Below, piece by piece: positions 5,605 through 11,169 of a stretch of 11,169 bases of DNA. The notes under the pieces were generated by a model. The model saw only the letters and a program-made list of their open reading frames with translations. It was not told the origin of the DNA and did no database searches. Source of the DNA: Verrucomicrobiota bacterium (lineage in GTDB: Bacteria > Verrucomicrobiota > Verrucomicrobiia > Limisphaerales > JACRJZ01); NCBI GenBank assembly GCA_022711695.1, contig JAKLEJ010000076.1:1-11169 (forward strand). The letters run 5' to 3'. Position 1 is the stretch's first letter. Each line of letters opens with the position of its first letter. The translations under genes were made by a program, and so were the position numbers.

Positions 5605-7131
5605 TCACCCCCAAATCTGGCGGTCGAGAGAGCGGAGCTGGACCGCCTCCATAATGTGATCGCTGCTGATGGCGCCGGCGGCGTCGAGGTCGGCGATGGT
5701 GCGGGCCACGCGCAGGATGCGGTCGTAGGCCCGGGCGCTCAGCTTGAGGTCGGCCATGGCCGCCTTGAGCAGCTCGAGGGTGGCGTCGGCCAGGGCGCAG
5801 TGCTGCTTGATCTCGCGCACGCCCATGCGGGCGTTGCAGGTGACGCGCGGACGCGAACGGAACCGCTCGCGCTGTCGGAGCCGCGCGGCCACGACCCTCT
5901 GGCGAACCTGGGCGGAGGGCTCTCCCGCCCGCCCGGCCGTGATCTCCCGGAACTTCACGGCGGGAACCTCGACATGCAAATCGATGCGGTCCAGGAGCGG
6001 CCCCGAGATGCGCCCGAGGTATTTCTGGATCTCGCGCGGCGAGCAGCGGGATTCGCCCGGCATCTTGCCGTCGGGAGTCGGATTCATGGCCGCCACCAGC
6101 ATGAACTCGCAGGGAAAGGTCATCGAGCCGGCGGCGCGAGAGATGGTGACGCGGCCCTCCTCGATCGGCTGGCGCAGGGTCTCGAGGACGCTGCGCTTGA
6201 ACTCGGGCAGCTCGTCCAGGAACAGGACCCCGTGGTGGGCGAGGGAAATCTCGCCGGGGGTTGGGTTGATGTTGCCGCCCAGCAGGCCGGCGTCGCTGGC
6301 GGTGTGATGGGGCGCGCGGAAGGGGCGGCGCGTGACCAACCCCTGGCCGGACTGAAGCAGGCCGGCAATACTGTGGATCTTGGTGGTCTCGAGGGCCTCG
6401 TCGATCGTCAGCGGCGGCAGGATGCCCGCCAGCCGTTTGGCCAGCATGGATTTGCCCGTGCCGGGCGGGCCGATCATCAGCACATTATGCCCGCCGGCGG
6501 CGGCAATCTCGAGCGCCCGTTTGACGGACTCCTGGCCTTTGACGTCGGCAAAGTCCAGTTCGTCCTCCCAGGGCGTCTCGAAGATGGTGCTCAGATCGAC
6601 GCGCGTGGAGGCGATCCGCTCCTTGCCTTCGAGGAATCCAACCGCCTCGCGGAGGTTGCGAACCGGGATGACCTGCAACCCCTGCACCACGGCCGCCTCG
6701 GCGGCGTTCTCGGCGGGCGTCAGCATGCCGACCGCCCCCTCCGCCCTGGCCCGAAGGGCGATGGGCAGCACGCCCTTGACCGGGCGGATGGCCCCGGTCA
6801 ACGCCAGCTCGCCCACGACCACAAAATTGTCGAGCTGGTCGGCGGCCATTTGCTCGGTGGCCGCGAGCATGCCCAGGGCGATGGGAAGGTCGAAGCTCGG
6901 CCCTTCCTTCTTCACATCGGCCGGAGCCAGGTTGATGGTGGTGCGCCCAAAAGGCAGAAGAAAACCGGAGTTGCCGACGGCAGCGCTGACCCGGTCCCGC
7001 GACTCCTTCACCGCCGCGTCCGGAAGCCCCACCACCACCATCGCCGACTGGCCCTTTCCCGAGTCCACCTCCACTTCCATGGGGTAAGCCTCGATGCCAT
7101 TGACGGCCGCCGAGCGGACTTTCGCAAGCAT
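5605..7131 (-). CDS. comM: ComM/YifB family Mg-chelatase-like AAA+ ATPase
   Basis: A 508-residue cytoplasmic ATPase. Characterised ComM proteins are hexameric helicases that promote branch migration when incoming single-stranded DNA is integrated during natural transformation. The N-terminal ChlI-like domain (1-175) includes VVVGLPDAAVKESRDRV. The AAA+ core has Walker A GPPGTGKS at 221-228, FRAPHHTASDAGLLGG, Walker B VLFLDELPEF with D306 and E307, and RISGPLLDRIDLHVEVP. The C-terminal Mg-chelatase domain has SARAYDRILRVARTIADL and ends LRSLDRQIWG. Length and motifs are normal. The MNPTPDGKMP segment lacks the paired Cys seen in many homologues. It lies on the same strand as RNase D, 134 bases downstream of it, and converges on cassette 2. 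A partial copy of its end sits beside gatB. Confidence 0.96.
   Translation of the reverse strand: MLAKVRSAAVNGIEAYPMEVEVDSGKGQSAMVVVGLPDAAVKESRDRVSAAVGNSGFLLPFGRTTINLAPADVKKEGPSFDLPIALGMLAATEQMAADQLDNFVVVGELALTGAIRPVKGVLPIALRARAEGAVGMLTPAENAAEAAVVQGLQVIPVRNLREAVGFLEGKERIASTRVDLSTIFETPWEDELDFADVKGQESVKRALEIAAAGGHNVLMIGPPGTGKSMLAKRLAGILPPLTIDEALETTKIHSIAGLLQSGQGLVTRRPFRAPHHTASDAGLLGGNINPTPGEISLAHHGVLFLDELPEFKRSVLETLRQPIEEGRVTISRAAGSMTFPCEFMLVAAMNPTPDGKMPGESRCSPREIQKYLGRISGPLLDRIDLHVEVPAVKFREITAGRAGEPSAQVRQRVVAARLRQRERFRSRPRVTCNARMGVREIKQHCALADATLELLKAAMADLKLSARAYDRILRVARTIADLDAAGAISSDHIMEAVQLRSLDRQIWG
5711..5739. repeat. Direct repeat, right copy (29 bp), inside comM
   Basis: This is the parental-looking copy of the repeat at 4610-4638. 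It encodes most of the SARAYDRILR motif in the ComM C-terminal domain and is in frame with the intact gene. Confidence 0.85.
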
Positions 7132-7198
7132 GACCGGCCCAGTGTGAAAGAGCCGGCCCGACAGTGCAATTCCGATTTTGCGCCCTGAACCCGCGCGT

Positions 7199-7249
7199 CA
7201 GTCGCCCTGCCTGGTCCTCCTGGGGCGCTCTCGAACGCGCAGGGGACTG
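7199..7249. other. Imperfect stem between rnd and comM
   Basis: CAGTC-G-CCCTGC (7199-7210) pairs with GCAGGGGACTG (7239-7249): eleven base pairs with one bulged G, enclosing a 28-base loop. It lies just beyond the RNase D stop and before comM on the minus strand, so it may attenuate or process read-through. There is no T-tract. Confidence 0.25.
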
Positions 7250-7265
7250 CGGAGTCTGTGCGGAG

Positions 7266-8336
7266 CTAGTGTTCCAGGATTAACTGGCGCTGCCAGCGCA
7301 TCAGCAGGTCCTGGGGCGCGTGGTCGGCCTGGCGCGCCAGTTCGAGCAGCAAGGATCGGCTGGCGATGATCGAGGCCTCGATGCCCAGTTCGGCGGCGCG
7401 GCGGTCGCGCCGGCGCTCCAACTCCCGGCAGCGGCGGGCCTGGGCCTCGGTAAGGCGCTTGTGCTGCGGCCGCAGCACAGCCGGTTTGTGAGCGGAAGCC
7501 AGTCCGCGCTGGATGGCCCCCTGAAGCCCCTGGCGCCGGCGGGGCGAGAAGCGCCGGGGAATGAGAGGATCGACGGCACGGGAGTCCGTCGCGGCGCGGG
7601 AAAGGGCGACCATGGTGTCGGGCATCAGCACAAAGAAGGGCGGGCGGTTGGCGGCGATGGCCTCCTCCTCGCGCCAATGCCAGATTTCCTTCAGCACCGC
7701 CAGGCCGCGGGGATCGAGCAAGTGGCTGCCTTTGACCCGCCAGTCGCGATCCGGATCGGGGGAGGCGATCACGGCGGAATCGCGAATGTAGGCGGCGCAG
7801 GATTCGCGATGCCAATCGAGGCGGCCCTTGGCCTTGAGTTCGGCCCGGAGCAGTTCGGAAAGCGGCTTGAGATAGTGGGTGTCGTTGCGGGCGTAGGCGG
7901 CCATGCGGGGCGTGAGCGGACGGCGGCCCCAGTCGGCCTTCTGCGGCCCTTTTTCCAGGGTGACCCCGAGGTAGTGCGACACCAGGTTGACGAGGCCGAC
8001 CTGTTTGCGCCCGAGCAGGCGGGCGGCCAGCATGGTGTCGAAGATGTGCCGCGGGACAAAATCGAAGGTCTTGCGCAGCAGTCGCAAATCGTAATCCGAG
8101 CCATGCAGGATCACCTCGTGGTCGTGGAGTATCTTCAGCACCGCGTCAAAAGGCATCGGGGCCAGGGTGTCCAGCAGCGCGTCCAGGCCTTCCACGCTGA
8201 TCTGCATGAGGCAGAGCTTCTCGGGATAGGCATGGAGGCTGTCGGCCTCGGTGTCGAGGGCCACCCACTTGGCGGCGCGCAACTGCGGCAGCACGGCGGC
8301 CAGTTTCGATTCCGTATCAATCACGGCCCCGAGCAT
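7266..8336 (-). CDS. rnd: Ribonuclease D (3'-5' exoribonuclease, HRDC domain)
   Basis: A DEDDy-family exonuclease that trims 3' ends of tRNA precursors and other structured RNAs. All four acidic residues can be placed: D28 and E30 in VALDTEADSL, D83 in HGSDYDLRLL, and D152 in YARNDTHYL, with the family Tyr148 four residues before D152. KADWGRRPLT precedes the last motif, as in homologues. An HRDC domain follows (about 205-280, with LKEIWHWREEEAIAANRPPF), and then a basic C-terminal region. The start is taken at the ATG ending at 8336, giving 356 residues, close to the usual size. A longer reading from 8411 adds 25 Arg-rich residues that do not look like the family N-terminus. A GTG at 8324 is a second option. 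A GGGGGAG lies almost against the ATG. The gene is divergent from tig. Confidence 0.92.
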   Translation of the reverse strand: MLGAVIDTESKLAAVLPQLRAAKWVALDTEADSLHAYPEKLCLMQISVEGLDALLDTLAPMPFDAVLKILHDHEVILHGSDYDLRLLRKTFDFVPRHIFDTMLAARLLGRKQVGLVNLVSHYLGVTLEKGPQKADWGRRPLTPRMAAYARNDTHYLKPLSELLRAELKAKGRLDWHRESCAAYIRDSAVIASPDPDRDWRVKGSHLLDPRGLAVLKEIWHWREEEAIAANRPPFFVLMPDTMVALSRAATDSRAVDPLIPRRFSPRRRQGLQGAIQRGLASAHKPAVLRPQHKRLTEAQARRCRELERRRDRRAAELGIEASIIASRSLLLELARQADHAPQDLLMRWQRQLILEH

Positions 8337-8413
8337 ACTCCCCCGCCGCAAGGGGAAAAGCGCAAAGGCGCGGCGGCGCCGGGCGGAGTTGCCAATTTTT
8401 GTGCGGTGCAAGC

Positions 8414-8442
8414 TTGACCCTGGCAGGCCGCTTTCCTATTGT
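8414..8442 (+). promoter_or_regulatory. Sigma70-type promoter for tig
   Basis: TTGACC at 8414-8419 (5 of 6 to the -35 consensus), a 17-base spacer, and TATTGT at 8437-8442 (4 of 6 to the -10 consensus). Transcription would start near 8449, about 70 bases ahead of the tig GTG. This is the best promoter match I found, and it lies in the divergent rnd/tig intergenic region. Confidence 0.55.
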
Positions 8443-8521
8443 CGCCCACTTGCCGCATGGCGGGGCGCCGCGCAAGCGCAAACCCCGACGGCGGCCAAAA
8501 CCAACAAGAATTGACATTGCC

Positions 8522-9850
8522 GTGAATGCAACCGTTACAGATGTAGGGCCCTGCAAAAAGCTGCTGCGGGTGGAACTGACCGCGGAAGAAGTGGAGAAAG
8601 GCTTCGTGGAAGTCGAGAGCGACTTCCTCAAGCACGTTTCCCTGCCGGGTTTCCGCAAGGGAAAGGCCCCCAAGGAATTGGTGAAGAAGTCCTTGGCCAG
8701 CGATATCGTCTCTGAGACCAAGCGGCTGCTTGTGTCCGAAAATTACCGGGCCGCCATCAAGGAGCACAATCTCAAGGTCTATAACCTGCTGAACGTGGAA
8801 GAACCGGCCCTGGAGCGGGGCAAGCCCAGCAGCCTCGTGGTCGAGATCGAGGTCGCCCCCCAATTCGAGTTGCCGGCCTATCGCGGGGTGGTCGCCAAAC
8901 GCGAGATTCGGTCCGTCACCGAGGCGGACATCGACCAGGCCATCGACCTGCTGCGCGCTCGAATGGGTTCGTTCGAGAAAGTCTCCCGCGAGGCCCAGGA
9001 CGGCGACATTGTGGTGGCCAGCTATACCGGAACCTGCGAGGGCAAACCGATCTCGGAGCTGGCCCCGGCCGCGCGGGGCCTGGCGGCGCAGCAGAATTTC
9101 TGGATCGAAATCAAGGACGGGTCGTTCCTGCCGGGGTTTGCCGAGCAACTGCGCGGCGCCGCCGCCGGAACCAAGCGCACCGTGCAGGTTGATTTTCCCG
9201 CCGACTTCCCCACCGAGCCCCTGGCCGGCAAGAAGGGCGTTTACGAGGTCGAGGTGGTCGAGATCAAGGAGAAGAAGCTGCCCCCGCTCGACGACGCCTT
9301 CGCCAAATCCTGGGAAGCCGCCGACATGGCCAGCCTGCGCGAAGGCGTGCGGGGCGACCTGCAAAACGAACTCAACGACAAGATCAACCGCAGCGTCCGC
9401 GAGCAGGTGGTGCGCACCCTCATCGGCAGCCTGGATTTCGAGATGCCCGAATCGGCCATCCTCGGCGAGACCCGCAACATGGTCTACGAAATCGTCCGGG
9501 ACAACCAGCAGCGCGGCATGTCCAAGGAGATCATCGACAAGAACAAGGACCAGATCTTCAACGTGGCGAATTCCGCGGCCAAGGAACGCGTCAAGGCGGC
9601 GTTTGTCTTTGCCCGGATCGCGGAGAAGGAAGGCATCAAGGTCACCGGGGAGGAATACGACGCCCGGATCTTCTCGATGGCCCGCTCCATGAAGATGCCC
9701 CATGAAAAGCTGGTGAAGGAGATCGAGAAGCGGGACGGCCGCCAGCAAATCGTCGAGCAGATCCTCAACGAGAAGGTCATCGACTTCCTGCAGCAGCACG
9801 CCCGGATCGAGGACGTCCCCGCCGCGCCCGCCCCGGCGCCGCAGGCCTGA
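8522..9850 (+). CDS. tig: Trigger factor (ribosome-associated chaperone and prolyl isomerase)
   Basis: Trigger factor binds at the ribosomal exit tunnel and shields nascent chains. From the GTG at 8522 the product has 442 residues, near the normal family size. The N-terminal domain begins NATVTDVGPCKKLLRVEL and carries the ribosome-docking loop LPGFRKGKAP (GFRKGKAP at 43-50). A central FKBP-type PPIase domain starts near DGDIVVASYTG and includes the GSFLPGFAEQLRGAAAG stretch. A long helical C-terminal chaperone domain then runs to an Ala/Pro-rich tail. The frame is open back to 8399, but those 41 residues (KRKPRRRPKPTR and similar) are unlike any trigger factor, and the predicted promoter lies within them, so I reject that start. 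The Shine-Dalgarno is weak. In this window tig is not followed by clpP, which often lies downstream in other bacteria. Confidence 0.96.
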   Translation: MNATVTDVGPCKKLLRVELTAEEVEKGFVEVESDFLKHVSLPGFRKGKAPKELVKKSLASDIVSETKRLLVSENYRAAIKEHNLKVYNLLNVEEPALERGKPSSLVVEIEVAPQFELPAYRGVVAKREIRSVTEADIDQAIDLLRARMGSFEKVSREAQDGDIVVASYTGTCEGKPISELAPAARGLAAQQNFWIEIKDGSFLPGFAEQLRGAAAGTKRTVQVDFPADFPTEPLAGKKGVYEVEVVEIKEKKLPPLDDAFAKSWEAADMASLREGVRGDLQNELNDKINRSVREQVVRTLIGSLDFEMPESAILGETRNMVYEIVRDNQQRGMSKEIIDKNKDQIFNVANSAAKERVKAAFVFARIAEKEGIKVTGEEYDARIFSMARSMKMPHEKLVKEIEKRDGRQQIVEQILNEKVIDFLQQHARIEDVPAAPAPAPQA

Positions 9851-9871
9851 TCGGCGATCCTTCGGTTCTTT

Positions 9872-9909
9872 GCCCCCCGGACACAATCCGTGTCCGGGGG
9901 GCTTTTGTT
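9872..9909 (+). terminator. Intrinsic terminator of tig
   Basis: A perfect 13-bp stem (GCCCCCCGGACAC with GTGTCCGGGGGGC) around the loop AATCC, followed directly by TTTTGTTT. It starts 21 bases after the trigger factor stop codon. Confidence 0.93.
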
Positions 9910-9988
9910 TGCGCCAGGCCATTGGGCGACAAGGCCATCCGGGCGCGGAAGTCTGCGCCGGGCGCCGGTCGACAGAAGTTCTTGTTAT

Positions 9989-10017
9989 TTGACCTATTAC
10001 TGCCTTTGCACTAGCTT
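9989..10017 (+). promoter_or_regulatory. Weak candidate promoter for the lysozyme-like lipoprotein gene
   Basis: TTGACC (5 of 6) and TAGCTT (3 of 6) are separated by 17 bases in a locally AT-rich patch. The ATG is only six bases beyond the -10, so this promoter would give a leaderless or nearly leaderless message. The terminator upstream means some promoter is needed here. Confidence 0.25.
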
Positions 10018-10023
10018 GTTGGC

Positions 10024-10932
10024 ATGAGTGCCAGAGGCTTGCTGTTTGCCGCCGTGCTTGCGGGCGGATGCGTTCCGCCGGGGCCGGCGGCCGCCAATGC
10101 CGCGCCGGCGAGCGAGAGCGCCGCCGCCAGCGGGCGCGCAGCGGGAAAGCCGGCCCCCGTCTCCATCGGGGCCGATCCGCCGGCCGAGTTCGCGCGGCTG
10201 GCGCGGGTGGCGACGATGATCGACGGGGTGGTGGCGCGCCATTTCGGTCAGGCGTGCGCGCAAAGCCAGGGCAACTGGCGCCGGCTCATCGGGGCGACGG
10301 GCCTGCATGAGTCGAGCGGATTCAGCGAGCTGCGGAACGGCAACGGGTGGGGGTATTACCACATGGAGGCCTGGGTGGCATTGTCCCACCTGACGCGAAT
10401 GGCGCAGAACAAGGAGAGCGAGTGGCTGTCGGCGCTCGCCGTGACGCCCGAGCTGAGACGCAGGATCGAAGACCTGGCAACGGAACAGCGGGCCAGGGTT
10501 CGGACCTGGAACCGGGAGGCTGCGGAAGCGCACCCTGGCGCCGGGGCCGCGGCAAGCAAAATGCGGCTCAGCTACGTGGCCAACCTGCAGCAGCGGTTTC
10601 TGCTGAACCGGGCGCGGCGGCTGGGAATCGACCGGTTGTTGCGGACGAACCACGAGCTGGCGACAACGCTCTGCGCCTACCATTACCAGGCGGCCGGCGT
10701 GGGAGAGGATATCCCGCTGGGTCGCTCGCTTAGCCTGGCGGCGCTCGCGAAGATCTGGGCGCAGCACTACAACCTGGTGGGGCCTGCCAAGGAGCATCAT
10801 CGGGCAAACGCTTTCGTCAGCCGGAATAGCGAACCGGACGGGCGTCTGCTGCAAGACCTGCTGAGCCAGCCGGCGGCCGGGCAAATCGCCCGGGCGGCCG
10901 CCCCGCGGCTGGCCGCCAACGGTCCGATGTAG
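10024..10932 (+). CDS. Predicted lipoprotein with a lysozyme/transglycosylase-like domain
   Basis: A 302-residue predicted envelope protein. The N-terminus MSARGLLFAAVLAGGC looks like a short lipoprotein signal with Cys16 as the lipidated residue, although Ala rather than Leu occupies the -3 position. An Ala/Pro-rich linker runs to about residue 50. The core has GATGLHESSGF with Glu96 where lysozyme-like and lytic transglycosylase domains hold their catalytic acid, then GWGYYHMEAWVAL, like the G-x-Q-M-E motif of phage lysozyme-like proteins. Near the end, LAALAKIWAQHYNLVGPAKE resembles the W-x3-Y-N-T-P-x-G motif of the same proteins. I infer peptidoglycan cleavage at the cell wall; homology is suggested by motifs only. 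The first genes on either side are unrelated. The Shine-Dalgarno is poor. Confidence 0.65.
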   Translation: MSARGLLFAAVLAGGCVPPGPAAANAAPASESAAASGRAAGKPAPVSIGADPPAEFARLARVATMIDGVVARHFGQACAQSQGNWRRLIGATGLHESSGFSELRNGNGWGYYHMEAWVALSHLTRMAQNKESEWLSALAVTPELRRRIEDLATEQRARVRTWNREAAEAHPGAGAAASKMRLSYVANLQQRFLLNRARRLGIDRLLRTNHELATTLCAYHYQAAGVGEDIPLGRSLSLAALAKIWAQHYNLVGPAKEHHRANAFVSRNSEPDGRLLQDLLSQPAAGQIARAAAPRLAANGPM

Positions 10933-10975
10933 CCAAGCGGCGATCTTGCGGACGGGGAAGCGGCGGAAGGAAGCC

Positions 10976-11169
10976 TCAGGTGCCGGCCCCGATCCAGCGC
11001 AACACCTGGCAAGCGGCTTCGGCCGGGGCGGTTCCCAGGACGTTGTGATCGGCCCTCCAGATCAGGCGCGCCCCGCGATAGCCGGGGCAATGGCGTCGCA
11101 GCCACCACCACGCCGGAAGGGCCGGCACAATGGGATCGATCAGTCCGATGAGGTGATACACGGGAAGCC
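10976..11169 (-). CDS. Alpha/beta hydrolase, C-terminal fragment cut by the window edge
   Basis: Only the last 64 or so residues are visible; the frame is open to the right edge (it reads LPVYHLIGLIDPIVP), so the gene starts outside. Two features fit the end of an alpha/beta hydrolase fold: the strand YHLIGLIDPIVP with an Asp where the catalytic acid sits, and RADHNVLGTAP with a His placed like the catalytic histidine, followed by a terminal helix (EAACQVLRWI). Substrate unknown. An in-frame GTG at 11161 could be mistaken for a start, but it lies within the conserved strand. It converges on the lipoprotein gene, 43 bases from its stop. Confidence 0.6.
   Translation of the reverse strand, partial: LPVYHLIGLIDPIVPALPAWWWLRRHCPGYRGARLIWRADHNVLGTAPAEAACQVLRWIGAGT

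Noticed and set aside
4603..5739. Cassette 2 as a complete integrative element with att sites
   Set aside because: No integrase or transposase is present. The left repeat copy lacks the rest of the comM 3' end expected of a reconstituted attachment site, so only a remnant is claimed.
5656..7188. Long plus-strand open frame across comM
   Set aside because: Shadow of comM, whose Walker A, Walker B and C-terminal motifs are all intact on the minus strand.
8337..8411. 25-residue N-terminal extension of RNase D (ATG ending at 8411)
   Set aside because: The added residues are Arg-rich and unlike the family. Homology starts near the ATG at 8336, which also has a purine-rich stretch before it.
8511..8541. 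Perfect TTGACA at 8511-8516 as a tig promoter
   Set aside because: No acceptable -10 hexamer lies 16-18 bases downstream, and the resulting start would fall inside the coding sequence.
8321..9922. Long open frame antisense to tig
   Set aside because: The translation is Leu/Asp/Gly/His-rich without motifs and is explained by the codon bias of trigger factor on the other strand.
1..11169. CRISPR array, tRNA or rRNA genes, insertion sequences
   Set aside because: I saw no regularly spaced repeats, cloverleaf-like segments with T-loop motifs, rRNA blocks or transposase motifs on either strand.

Overview
The window is GC-rich DNA (roughly two thirds G+C by eye) with dense bacterial genes and mostly weak Shine-Dalgarno signals. 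The sequences of GatB, the ComM/YifB ATPase (which reads MNPTPDGKMP where many bacteria have a Cys-rich MNPCPCG) and trigger factor (which opens with NATVTDVGPCKK) look most like Verrucomicrobiota, perhaps near Limisphaerales/Pedosphaera. That placement rests on remembered family resemblance, not on a search.

Layout, left to right. At 2-2095 (+) is the 3' part of a GH36 alpha-galactosidase whose start lies outside the window. At 2355-2988 (+) is a two-gene cassette: a 62-residue unknown protein overlapping a small nucleotidyltransferase-fold protein. At 3122-4603 (+) is gatB, subunit B of the tRNA-dependent amidotransferase. At 4800-5541 (+) is a second cassette of the same design with unrelated sequence: a small unknown protein overlapping another nucleotidyltransferase-fold protein, this one with a very basic tail. 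Convergent to it on the minus strand are comM (5605-7131) and, upstream of comM, an RNase D gene (7266-8336). RNase D and trigger factor (8522-9850, +) are divergent across a 185-bp intergenic region that holds a good sigma70-type promoter for tig. Trigger factor ends at a textbook intrinsic terminator. At 10024-10932 (+) is a predicted lipoprotein with a lysozyme-like core. The minus-strand 3' end of an alpha/beta hydrolase runs off the right edge.

The core genes (gatB, comM, rnd, tig) are housekeeping: tRNA charging, DNA uptake/recombination, RNA processing and protein folding. They do not form one operon. The accessory content is the pair of nucleotidyltransferase cassettes bracketing gatB. 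Their form (small first gene, overlapping second gene, GG/GxS...DxD nucleotidyltransferase core, shared K-x-A-A-N-R-P-x-D end motif) resembles toxin-antitoxin or MNT-type modules, but no function is shown. A 36-bp imperfect copy of the end of comM lies against the gatB stop codon. Together with the real comM 3' end it brackets the second cassette as a direct repeat, which suggests a past insertion or rearrangement. I saw no rRNA, tRNA, CRISPR array or transposase. No gene-free stretch exceeds 300 bases.
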